A stretch of DNA of 64,000 nt from Mycogone perniciosa (lineage: Eukaryota; Ascomycota; Sordariomycetes; Hypocreales; Hypocreaceae). Positions within the stretch are counted from its first letter, which is position 1. Each line of letters begins with the position of its first letter. The stretch is taken from contig JAOALB010000215.1 of NCBI GenBank assembly GCA_025331125.1, positions 1-64,000 of the forward strand. Direction: 5' to 3'. Made by a program: the position numbers and the translations under genes. The notes beneath the pieces are model-generated. The model searched no databases, was not told the DNA's origin, and saw only the letters and a list, made by a program, of their open reading frames with translations. Positions 9,601 through 22,299 of this stretch are shown in pieces.

Positions 9601-12600
9601 GTTTTTTTAAAATATCCAGCTTACTAAACTTAGGTTTTCCTGCTATAAATTTCTTAATACTAGCAGCTATAATCTTTTTTAATTGTATTAGAGAGTAGTA
9701 TTTATTAATAAAGTTATATATTTCTTTAAATAATACTATTTTTACTTTAATATAATCTCTTTATCTTATAAGTACTTTTTAGAAAGATTTATTTAAAAGC
9801 TTTAATAAAATAATAGGTATTAATTCTTTAATTTTAATAGTTTAATTAATCTTCTTTTAGGTTACTTTTATTGTGTAAATATATAGTTATTGATAAAAGG
9901 TAATAAAGTTTATAGCTGCTATTATTTATATATCTGCTATATTTAGGTATATTCTTTAATTTTAAAGTTTAATTTAGTTTTATAGATATAATATATTAAA
10001 ATATAATAGTAATAGCTTTAATAGGGGTTTCCCTTTTTATTATTAACTATAGATTATAAAAGTAGGCAGTAGCTATATATATATTTAATTTAAGATTATT
10101 AATACCTATATTTCTTTATTATTAATTCTACTATACTTAAAGGTTATATAATAATTTTAGTTTAGCGTTAAAGTTTATAAAATATATAGTTTAAAGGCCC
10201 TTTCTTTAATTAAGTTATAGTTTATTTTTTCTAAAGTATTTTTAATTAATAGTTACTAGTATAATATAATTCTTTATTTAATTAAGTTAGGCTCTGCTTT
10301 ATTTAAAGTATTTTTAACTATTAATTGCTGGTAATATATACTTTTTATATTAGCTTTAATAAAGTTATTTTGTATTTTAACTATTATTAAAACTTATAAA
10401 AACTTAGCTATACTTTTTAAAAAATAGTATTTATAATAGTAATAAAATTTAAAAGTAATAATTAACTCTTTTTAATTAATATTAAAGTTATATTTTCTTA
10501 ATTATAAAAGTTTAAAGATCATAAATATATTATTAGGGATATTTATAATAAAAAAAAGGCAGAGTTTTTTATAAAAGCTAATTATAGTTTATATAATAAA
10601 AAGGTTTAAAATTTTATTAGCTATAATTTTATTAATAAATAAAAGATTTTTAATAAATAGCAGTTATTAGGTAATAATACTAAATCGCTTAATAAAAGCG
10701 CAGTTAATAGAAGTGTAAAGTATATAGCCGCTATTTATTAAAACTTTTATATTAATATAGATATTATATATAAAGAATAATATAGTTTATATTAAAAGGG
10801 ATTTATTATTTATTAATTTAAATTTAAAGGGTTTTTAATTAAAAAGATAATAATAAATCTATTCCAGGATAATAGTTTTATTTATAGTTAACCTTTACTT
10901 ATAACTTTTAATAAAACTTAATTTTTTCCTTAGTTTATAAGTTAGGTTTAAGTTTTTAATAAATAAAGCTAATTAAATTAAAGTAAACTGAAAGTTAATA
11001 AAGCAGCGTTATTATTATTATATTTATTAATATTTAAAGAGGGTATATTATTTAAGGCCTAAATTTATAGGTTACCTAGGTATTGCAGGTAATATTAGCG
11101 CGCTATTAGGGTTTAATTATTATATTTTACTAAGCTATTTTATTATTAGCCTTAAAGTATTACTAGGTTAAAGTATAGTTAATATAGCTAAATTTAGCGA
11201 TTTTAATTTTATATTTAATATAGATTGCCATAATATATATTAAACTGCTTTTTTTATTATATTTATTAAAGGTATAGTTTATTTTTTTATAATATAAGTA
11301 GAGTCCTTTAATAATATATTCTTTATAAAAGACTTAAAGGCAAGGTAGTAGGGTATATATAGTATTTAGCTATATTAAATTACTGGCTAGCGCTAAGGCA
11401 GTGGCTTAGTTATTTTACTGGCATTAATAATATTACTATTAATACTAATACTGCTATTATTAATAGCTTTATTAACGCTAGCCTGTTTAGGCAGTATAAA
11501 GGGCATTATAATAAATGCCCTTTTAAAGCCTATTATAAATAGTTTAATAAAGTTAATACTATTTAGTAAAGTTAAATTTATTTAGCTTTATTATTTAAGT
11601 CTTTATAGCATTAATAAACTTTTAAAAGACCTTTATCTTTAAAGCTTTTACTATTTATTTAGCAGTTTTACAGTATTTACTGCTTAATATAAATAACTTT
11701 ATTATAAAGTTTTAAAAAGGCTTATTTAATATATATAGGTTATTAAAAGACTATAATACCTTTTAAAAAAAGTTAATTATTTTATATTATTTATTAAAAT
11801 TAATAAAAAGTACTATACTAGTTTTTTAATATTATTAAGTAAAGTTATTAAAACTTTTAATAATAGTATTAAAATTTCTTTATTATAGTTAATATATATT
11901 TCCTTTTAAAAAACCTATAATATATAAAATCTTTTTAAATTTATTTAAAAAAATTAATTAATTGCCTATAAAGGTAATATTAATTTAAAAATATTAATTA
12001 ATATATTTTTATTAATATTTAATAATATCCTTTTATATACTATTAAATTATTTAAAATCTTTAATTTAATAGTAGTTAAATAGGTTATTATTTTTAAGGT
12101 TTAATAGTAAAGCTATATTTAAAGCTTTAATCTAGGCTTTTATTTATACTTTAAGGTTTTAATTTTTAATTATTTACTTTAAGATTTCCTATTTAAAGGT
12201 TTATTTTTATTCTTTTTATTAAACTAAGCCCTTTTTAATTATTTAGCTAAAGAGATAGAATTAATAATAAAAATTATTATCTTTAATAATTATATTTATT
12301 AAATATATATAATCGCTATTAATACTAGACTTTTACAGGGTTTTTAAAAAAAAAGGGAAAGGTATAAGCTTTATAGCTAAAACTATAGTCTATTAGGCTG
12401 AGTTAAGCTATAGGGTAAGGTTTAGGGCATTTATATTTATCTCGCTTATAATTAATTTCCTATAAATATAAGGTTTAAAGGATAAAGGCTAGGCTATAGA
12501 GGCGATATTATAGGTTTAGGAATAAAGGGGGATTTAAGGGGGATTTATAATCGGTTAAGTATATACCTTGTAATAGTATAGCTAAGTTAAGGGATAGTAT
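6650..12600 (-). pseudogene. degenerate gypsy gag-pol
   Basis: Internal coding region of the gypsy element. The order on the minus strand, right to left, is a gag-like and protease part (unrecognisable by eye, about 10,000-12,600), RT (about 8,850-9,600), RNase H (about 8,350-8,650) and then an integrase-like part toward 6,650. Motifs are inferred from conserved spacing: the 'K-C-x-F' segment after the RT box, 'FYCCFI' matching the usual FYRRFI, and 'DYKNFKYFT' matching TDHKNLxYFT. Asp and Gly codons are often changed to Asn and Ser/Lys as G-to-A RIP predicts. It cannot encode active protein. Confidence 0.85.
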
Positions 12601-12604
12601 AAAC

Positions 12605-12776
12605 TATTATAGTATAGAAAGGTAGGTTAATGCAAATATTGTTATTGTACTGTAGAGAATAAGAAAGCTTTAAGGCTTTATAGAAAGCTATAGCTAGGAA
12701 TACGTTAGGGCCTGGTTATATAACCGGGGCTTACGTAACAGGGCGTCAATATCGCGTTATAGTTAATGCTGTAACA
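12605..12776 (-). repeat. gypsy element 5' LTR (172 bp)
   Basis: Partner of 6078-6249. On the minus strand it starts TGTTACAGC and contains GTTATATAACC, a small palindrome present in both copies. The internal region begins immediately at 12604 with GTTTATAC; a primer-binding site could not be matched to a tRNA. Confidence 0.88.
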
Positions 12777-15700
12777 GGTCGGTTCCTTAAAGGGAGGGGG
12801 GCTAATAGTCTGGCCGGGAGTTTAGTTATTGGTTTTCTTTTAGCTATCGATAGTCCTTTTTAAAGGCTAAGTAATAGGCTATAAAGCAGCTAGATATTAT
12901 TAAACAGGAGATTATTAAGCAGGAGGTTATTAAGTAGTAGGCTAAGGTAAAGATAAATAAAAGTATTTGCTTTATACTAGGTTTATTTACTGCCCCTTTA
13001 TTTTAATAGTATTTATTTAACTTTAATTAAAAATTAAAGTATTTTTTCTTTTAACTGTATTTATAAGATTTGCGGAGATATTACTATTACCCGCTATAAG
13101 CAAGACCTAATTATTAAACCCCTTCTTTTTAGTATCCTAGGCAGTATATATCTTAACCCTAATTACCTTTTTACTTTACCCTGCAAATATAGCTTAAAAT
13201 AACTTAAAGATACTAGTAATAACTATAAAGGAAGTAGTAGTAATTAAGTTAAATATTTTAAATAGTTAAAAATCTTTATCTTTATATATATTATATATAT
13301 TATATATAGTAGATATTTATTCCCTAGAAATAAAACCATTTTATATGTTATTATATAAAATAAAATATAAATATTAAAGTATTAAAAGTATAATTATTAA
13401 AATTAAAAGTATTAAAAGTAAAATTATTAAAATTAAAGGTAATAGAATTTTAAGTATTAAAATAAAAATATTATAATTAAAATACTATAATTACAATATA
13501 TTATAGCTTAACTATATTAAAGACCTAATTATAAAGATATAAAAGAATATTAATTATATTAACTAATTATTAAAAGGTAATTACTGTATTAAAAGTAATT
13601 ACTTAAACATTTACTATATAAAGCAGTATAATTACTTACTAAATTATAGCGCTATTGCAGTAATTGCAGTAAAACTCGCTAAAGTATTAGTAATTATATT
13701 AAATTTCCGTTATATATATATAACTGGCTTATTATTTATTTAATATAATTACTTAAATAGTTATTAACAATTATATTTACTAAAATCACCTATTTTATAG
13801 AATCGTAACTATATTACCCTATTTAGTATTTATCTTTGACCTTTCTGTTAATATAAACCTATAACCCCTAGTTTATCCTTTAAAAATCAGCTTAAATTAT
13901 AATAAGATATAATAATAGAATATTTAAATTATATACAGTTATTCAAATTAAATATAAAATTAATATAAAATATAATTAATTATAATATCAAGATAAATCT
14001 ATTTTTAAATATTCCAAAATTATAATTTAAAGTAATACTATTAGGCTTAAACGTTAATAAATAATAGGTTTAACTTTTATTTTATAGTCTATTATATAAA
14101 AATAAAGTATTTAGACTTTTATAAAGTAAAGACTTTTATTTAATAATATTAAGTATAAGCTCCCGTTTAAGATATATAATGTTAGGTTATATAGTTCTAT
14201 ATTAAATAATTTCCTTTGCCTTTTTTTAGGAAATAGACACTGCATATTAATCTTTAAACTAACACTATTAAATAGTCTAATTATAAATCCCTACAGTTAA
14301 AACTTAATCTTAATAAATTTAATATACTTATCTTTTATAGTATTAATAACTTTATTATATACTTTAATTATAAATAAATTATCTTTAAAAGCTATAAACC
14401 TTAATATTTATAATATATTAAAGCAGGAATTATACCTATAATAATAAAGCTACCTAGTAAATAATACTATTTTTCTTTAATTTTAAAGGCAATTAGATTA
14501 TTAGAGCTTTAATTTAATATTAAATCCTAGTATATTTAATAATATAATTATTTAAAGGGCAAATAGCTACTTTAAAGGTATAGATATCTATATTATATAA
14601 TTAAAAGATTTTATTTAATATCTATTAAAGCTACTTTAAAATATAAATAAAATAAAATATTATATAAAACTTATATTATAAGGATTAAGCTTTTAAAGGG
14701 CCTTTAGTTGCTGCTAAACCTATTTTATTTAAAAGTTACTTTTAAAAGACTAGAAAAGTTTAATCCTTTTTATTAAATTATAATAAAGTTTTATTTCTAA
14801 TAGCTTTTCTTGCTTTTTAACGATTTCCCTTTTTCTTTTAAATTTTTAAAAGTATCCTTTATTACAGCTACTTACTATTTTATTACTATAGTTTAAAGTT
14901 TAAAAAGCTTTTTAATTCATTTTATATATAAGTATTATATTTTCGCTTTACTGCTATATTTAGCGCTAATACTAAAATTATTACTATTTTAATACTTTAA
15001 GCAGTAAAAACTATATTTTAATACTACTATAGCTTATATTTTTATCTGTAAAGGCTATTAAAAATAATTAACTGCCTTTCTTTTAGCTTAAAAATAGCCT
15101 CTATATAGCTGCTATAACGTAAACGTAACAATATTAATTTTATAACTATCCTTAAAATACTTTTTAGTAAATACTAAAACGCTATAGCTATATAGCTATA
15201 TAAAAAGTTATACTTAACCTAATATAAAAGGAAAAAGATATAAAAGTAGTAACCAAGTCGGATTTTAATTATATAATTAAGCCTAATTTCAATTTATATT
15301 ATATCTGCATTACTTAAATACTATCATATATCTTGAAAATATATAAAATAAAGTATTTTAATAATTTAAAACAGTATTATAATTATTTAAACTTTATAAA
15401 ATAATTTAGCTACAATTTAGGTAGGTATAGATAAAGTATTTAAAATATATTAGAGTATAATAGCAACAGCGCCTATAGTAATAATTCTATATATTTAAAG
15501 GAACTATTATTTAAAATACCTGTAAATTATTAGAATTAGTATATAAGCTGCGCCTAGCAGTAAGCTAACAGCTTAGATTTAGTTAGCTTTTCTTTAGTTA
15601 TTTTTATAGTAATAAAATAGCAGGTAATAATTTACTTAAAGGTTATTAAACAGCCTTTTTTAAAATTTAAATAAAGAGAGAGTATAATAATAAAGTATAA

Positions 15701-18700
15701 AAAAACTTTTACTATTATAACTATATTAACTTAAAAGTAAATTATATAATATTAGTATTAAAAGATATTTATTATATTCATAAAAGGTATATGCCCCCCT
15801 ATATAAAAGGGTATAATATTTATAATACTAGCTAATATTCCTTTTTTTTAAACTAGTTCTTAACTAGGAAATAGTAATAAAGGTATAAGAATTATAGAAA
15901 TATTTATTAGGAAAAAAAGGCGATTATTATTGCTTATAGCAGTATAATATTAACCTAAAAATATTATATTAATAAAAGGTATTAAGAGTGTTTTAAAAAG
16001 ACAATCTTTAAGTTTAAAATAAAAGTTTTTATTGTTTAAATAATAATTAAAATGCCGATAAAGCCGAAAAAGGTAATAAAATACTAGAGATTTTTATTTA
16101 GTTTCATTTTAATAGTTTAACTTTAATAATAAACGGGAAAAAAAGAAAAAGCTTCATATTTAAAGTAAATTAAAGAGGGAATAAATATAGTTTTTATTAA
16201 ATTTATTATTGCAGCAGTAGCTTAAACTTAGCTGTAAGCGCCTTTTAATTAATATTAAAGTATAATTAATCGGCCTGTTTTTTTTTTAATTAAATCTTTG
16301 CAATATATATAATAGCGGCTAATATACTTTAACTTTATAATATTTATTTTAAGTAAGAAAATAATACTCCTTTTAAGAGTTAATATATTTATTATTAAAG
16401 TATATATTAAATAAATATTCTAGGCACTATTTAGTAGGGTATAAGGCCTTTTAGCGGCTAGAGTCTAGTAATATAAAGAATTAATTAAGGGGTATATTTA
16501 GGCTAGCGGCTATTTGCCTAAAAAGCCTAGTATTTCTGACTGCCAAGTTAACCGGCTTTTAAATATCAAGTTACTTATCTCCTAGGATTAATAATCTATA
16601 TTGCATTTTAGATATAAATTATATTTTACTTCTTTCTCTTACATTTACTTTATTTTTTATTAATATATAAATATCCTGTAATATTATTTTAGTAAAAATA
16701 AAGACTTTAAAATAAGTATAAGAAATTACTAATAAAGTTTTAGTAAAAAAGTAAATATATTTAAAGAATTTTATAATATAGATATTATTATTATAATCTA
16801 TTAACTAGACAGATAGTATAGTAACTATTAATTTTAACCTAATTTTATATAAAAACTTTAATTAATTTTAAAGGATTAACTTTTTAATTTACATAACTTT
16901 ACCAGTAAAATAAAAAAAAATAAAGTTAATTAAAAGGTTACTTTACTATTATTATTAATATACTTTACCTTTACGCTATTATATTTTCACTTTAACTTTA
17001 CTTTATTACCTATATTAAATAATTTATAAGACTTTAATATAATAACGCTTAATAATAAAAATAGTTTAGCTTTCATTAAAACACTTTTAGTACTCCTATT
17101 AGTATTTAAGGATATTAATTAAAGATCCTTTAACAGCTCTTTAATTATAAATAAACTTATAAATAATCCCTTATTGCTATAATTTACTATTCCGATTAAA
17201 GTAATGTTAGTAACTTTCACTTTTACTTTAATTTAAAGTAATACTATCAATTTAATTTAACTAAAACTAATATTAATATATTAAAAGGAAGCTATACTAT
17301 TACTTTCAAATAATTATTTTCAAATTTAATTTACAGTTTTAAAGAAAAGCTTTAAAGAAATAAATATATATTATAGCATTAACTTTAATATATCTATAAC
17401 TTTATTAAATTCTAATAGTAAAAGATCCTTACTTTTAGAATAGTTATTAGTAAAGCTTAAAGATATAAAATAATATTTCCTACTTTTAAATAAACTGTTT
17501 AAATCTTAATTATAAATAAATTCTTAAAGTAAATATAGGCATTTATTAATATAATATTTATTTCTATTAATACTATTAATTTAAATTAAGAATTTAGTGT
17601 TTATTAATAAAGCCTTTAATTTAATTTTATATAAAAATAGCTAAAGATTGCAATATTTTTATAAAAGTTTAGCTGTATAGAGTAAAGCTTTAGTTAATTG
17701 TAGTTTATACCTTTAATAGTAAATATAAGCTTTATTTCAATAAAGTATAAAGAGTAGATTTAAAAGTATATAATTAAAGGGAAAATGGCAGCAAATAGTA
17801 ATAGTATATATCTTTAACGAAAAGTAAAATATTAGCAAAAAATCTAGCTTTATATAGAATAAATAAAAAATAAGTTTACTAGAGATAGTTGCAAGTAGCT
17901 GTTAAGTATAGGCTCCTTTATTATCCTTTATATCTATATTAAGATTTTTAAAACAGGTATCTCTTTAAATATATAAGTAAAATTATAATAGTATTATAAA
18001 AAAAAGGCCTTTTATATACTTTTAGTTCCTTTATAAAAATTTAATATTATATTATAACTATTTCGAATTACAATACCTAGATTACTTAACAGTTTAATTT
18101 TAATAGGGTCTTGATATAATACTTTACTAAATTTTACTTTATTCTTTTTAATTTTTAATCTCTTTAATTAAAGAATATAGTATTTATAGTTAAAGAGAGT
18201 CTATACTTTAATAAAAAGAGTAATAATAAAGTATAATCCTTTTTAATTAGTTACCTTTTAGTATTTTATTTTTTAATTAATAGGTATATATTAATCTTTA
18301 CTTTAAAGATAATAGTAAAGTGCTCCTGTAAAGGTATAGAGTTTAGCTTAATAGATCTTTATAAATCTTTAAGAAAATTCTATATATAGCTAGTAGCTAC
18401 TCTATTAAGTCTAAGAATCCTAAAACTAGCTGTTAATAGCTTTAAGGTAAATTTTGCCTTATTATAACCTTAATAAAGAAGGCAAAATAAAAGTTTAAAT
18501 CTTTAAGAATCAAATTCTTAACTGTAAAAAGCAATATATAATTTATATAGTTAATATTAGCAGTTTAATATGTAGGTTAAGTTATAAGTTAAATAAATAA
18601 AGCAGGTAAAGGTTATATATATATTTAATAAGTCTTTAATAAATTAAATATTTTTAAAATATCTTTATATTAAGTTTAATTTTAATCTTTTATTTTTAAA

Positions 18701-21700
18701 AGTAATCTCTAGAAATATCTCCCTTACAGTATAACTGAAATTTTTAAGCTTTATCCTTTACTTATAATTTAAAACTAGTTTAAAATAAAAGAAATCAAAC
18801 ACCTATTTAAAAGGAAAGGCTATATCCTAGTAAAGTAAAGCCGCAACTATTCTTTATTAATAATTTACTATATATAATAAAAGGGAAAGTATTAATTATA
18901 AAAGTTAAAGTTATAATATAAGCGCAGGTCCTATATCAGCTTTAATATACTATTAAAAACTATACTAAATAATCCTTTATATAATCCGGCACTAGATAAA
19001 AGTATTTTACTGTAATAACTATATTAAAAAGGATAAATAGCTGTTTACTATACTAGGCAATTGCAGCTTTAAATAATAGTTTCTAGTAAATCGCTAAGAA
19101 ACCTATATTAATTTCTACTTAATATACTGCTCTTATATATAGTTTAAAGCTTAAATGCTCCTATATATTATAATTAACTCTTATTACATTTAACTTAAAG
19201 CACTTTTACATAATTTACTTAATATTAGTAAATATCTGGCAGGTTATTAAATTAAATATACGCAGTCTTAAAAGTATAGCAGTTATTAAAAGAAGCAAAA
19301 ACTTACTACTCCCTATTTTATTACTATAATTAAAAATTAACGTAATATATATTTAATTAAGGTAGCCTTTAACTATTAAACTTTATATTTATAAACAAAG
19401 AAAATTAATAACTTTTATTGCGCCCTTAAGGTTTAATATAAAAATTCAGACTAGGTTACTAAAAGCAGATAATATATTGCCGTAAATACTGTAAATAATA
19501 TAAGCTAGTTAATTTCATATATTTCTTAATAGGTAATAGCTATAATATCTAGGTTACAGCCTCCTTAATACTTAATTTAGGGTTATATAGGGCTAGAGGT
19601 GCAGTTTATAGTTTAAAAGAAATATATTATATTTACTTAACTAAATAGTAAATGCAATTATATAGTTTTCTAATAAGCGGCTTATTAGAATATAGGATAA
19701 GTAGGCTCTCTTTCATTTATCTTTAATTGCTGTTACTATTATTAGCTTTAGTGTTCCTAATTAGTTAAAGGCGATATAAAGCGCTAAGTTTTCCTATAAG
19801 TAAGGACCTAAAAGGCCGGGCGCGCTAGCTTTAAACTGCAGTAAAGTATTACTAGTTATACCTAGGCAGTTAATAGGTACTCTATATATATAATATATAC
19901 TGCAGGGAATAGGAGGTATAAAGGTGCCTATAGCGCTATATAAAGAGGCCTACTTATTAGGCTGCCTATATAATATTTTAAAAAGAGTAATTAAAATTAA
20001 GTCCTATAAATTTTAAAAAATAAATATATATATACATATATAAGTATAATTAAAATGAAATACCTTAAAGTATAGAATACTTAATAAATTAAAATTGTAT
20101 TTATATAATTTAATAACTGCTATAAAGCTATTTAGCCCTTAAATAATAAGATTTTATAAAGTATATTTTAAACCTTTATTAATTATAATTAAAAATAAAT
20201 TGGTTTATTTACCTTAACATTTTTCTAGTTTAGCTAATAAATGCTTTAAAGTATATTAAAAGAGTAGTGCAGGTTCTATTATCTTGGTTTTTATTTAATC
20301 TTAAAATTAGCAGTATTATTGCCTTTAACTTTAAAAAGATTCTTTAAAATCGCGACTATTAAATCCTAGGATATATTAATGCGAAAACTTATAATAAAAT
20401 AGTATAAGCTTTATAATGCTTACTATATTAATTCAAGAGCTTAACTAGGTTAAATATTATATATCGACTTATTAACTATAATATTTATTATTTAGCTAAC
20501 CTAGGCTCTTTAAAGTAAGCCTAGCAAGATCTTAATAATAATTTTAAGTGCGCTATTTAAGTATATTGCATCCTACTATATATATCTCTATAGGTAAATT
20601 TATTTTACCTATTTAATAATATTCACTAAAGTATAAGTATAGCTTTAAGAAATTCTAGATAGTGAAATCTTTTAGAATATTAGATATTATATTAAAGAAA
20701 TATAAGGCGAAGTTACTTAAAAGTAGATAAATAAATTATTTTCCCTAAAACAATACTATTTAAAATTAATGTTTAACTGTCCAGCTATTATCTGTATAAT
20801 ATATAAGCTCCTATACTTTCTAAAGCTATAAAATAGCCTATAACTTAGAAACTAGGCCAAATACTTTACTGTTTATATAAATAGGTTAATTATTAACTAT
20901 TAGACCTATATTTCCTAGATATACTTATATATTATAAATAGCATTAATAATACAAAGTACCTTATTAATAAAAATATAGTACTTTACTTATAATACTATA
21001 TACCCTCCTAAAGTTTATATAATTAATAATTTATTAAAGAGAACCTTAAAAATAAAACCTTATTCCAGGATATTAATTTAATTAATATTAAAGGGCAGCT
21101 TAAAAGGAACATTCTATTAATTAAAGGAGTTATATTAAGTATCTAAATATTTGATAAAAATATAAACTATCTTATAATAGGTATTAAAGTTCTAGAAAAG
21201 TATATTAAAGTAAACCCAAAACTATCTAAAAAATTAAAAAATAATATAAAGAGGGCGAGACTAAATCTTTTTAAAAGCCTAAAAACCTAGTAGGTCTTTA
21301 AAGGGATATAGGTCTAAGGATATCATTTAAAGTTTAAGCTTATATTATTTATATTAAATAAAGGAGAAATATTTATTTTATCCTCCCTTTAATTATTATT
21401 AACTGCTTTAAAATACTTCCTATATTTTAGTTTAAAGGGACCCTTATAAGAAAAGGATAAAAGATAAATAAATACAACAATTAATAATTGTTATTGCATC
21501 TTACTTTACTAAATTGCATTAAACTTAAGGTTTAATAATAAAAAGGTTTAAGCAGGATTATTTATAAAACCTCCCTATATAAACTTATATAATAATACTA
21601 TCTTTATATATAATTAATATACTAGGAAGCCCTCCTATTAGGTTTTTAGGTTATTAAAATAAATATTATTTCTATTATAACTGTTTTAACCCTTTAAGTC

Positions 21701-21747
21701 TTCCAATATCCTTAACTCCCTAAATATCTAGTATAATCTTTTATATA
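12777..21747. other. AT-rich degenerate repeats, unresolved
   Basis: About 9 kb of strongly mutated DNA between the gypsy and copia elements. The first ~35 bp (12781-12815, CTTAAAGGGAGGGGGGCTAA) are purine-rich and unmutated, a possible polypurine tract of an older element into which gypsy inserted. A 15-bp tandem repeat lies at 12893-12937. Repeated AGTAATTAC-like motifs occur at 13,560-13,770. A less AT-rich patch at 16,500-16,580 and another at 19,800-19,830 hold no recognised gene. I found no confident RT, transposase or LTR pair here. Confidence 0.45.
12893..12937 (+). repeat. 15-bp tandem repeat, three units (coding-like)
   Basis: Three adjacent units of GAGATTATTAAGCAG (first GATATTATTAAACAG, last GAGGTTATTAAGTAG). 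In frame they read E-I-I-K-Q repeated, which could be a short helical or coiled-coil segment of a lost protein. The differences between units are all transitions except one in the first unit. Confidence 0.7.
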
Positions 21748-21752
21748 CTTTC

Positions 21753-22027
21753 TGTTAGGTTAGGTAGGCTAAGGACCTACTACTTATTAGCGCTTATTAG
21801 CGCTAAGGAGCTCTTATCTGTTTATATAGCAGATACTAGCTAATATATACATTATATAAGCGATATATTAAACTATATAGGCGCTTACAATGCATATATT
21901 CTATGTTTTCCTTTATAATAGCTATATATATATATAGCAAGGCTATTCTAGTATATTTATTACTAGAATTCAGCTTTATTCCTATTTTCTCTCTATACTC
22001 TATATAGCTGTACTGCGCTCCGCGATA
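21753..22027 (+). repeat. copia element 5' LTR (275 bp)
   Basis: Starts TGTTAGGTTAGG and ends CTCCGCGATA, where CTCCGCAACA is found in the solo copy. It aligns with 4523-4796 and 28464-28740. Many CpA/TpG sites kept in the solo LTR are TpA here (for example in the third hairpin). Confidence 0.88.
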
Positions 22028-22299
22028 GTTATAAGCCTAGGTAGTAACTACTAGAGTTACTAGAAACTTCCTTTAATATTATATCTTTACCTTTACTTTT
22101 TCCTTTCGCCTTTAAGCTTTTAAAGCCACTTTTTATAATAAATAACGCAAAAGATATTATCTTTATAAAGTTAGATTTAATAGTTTAGTAGATTAAATAA
22201 ATTACTGTTTTAAATAACTATATAACTATTGCAAGGATTTAAAATAAAGTTAATTTTAATCTCTTTAATTAAAATAATAACTATTTCCCTGCTTTAAAG

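Larger units (their letters stand above)
6078..12776 (-). mobile_element. full-length Ty3/gypsy LTR retrotransposon, RIP-inactivated
   Basis: Two 172-bp direct repeats bound it: 6078-6249 (3' LTR) and 12605-12776 (5' LTR), both read on the minus strand as TGTTA...TAATA. Flanks are GGTTG (6073-6077) and GGTCG (12777-12781), a 5-bp target duplication differing by one C/T change. A polypurine tract (AAAAAGGGGGGG on the minus strand) sits beside the 3' LTR at 6252-6264. Minus-strand translation gives gypsy-type RT (FGL-x-N...TF box at 9075-9117, degraded YLDD box near 9031-9055), then RNase H (former DASxxALG at 8547-8601), with integrase expected at lower coordinates. The element is 6.7 kb, normal for the family, and carries dozens of stops. 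Confidence 0.9.
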
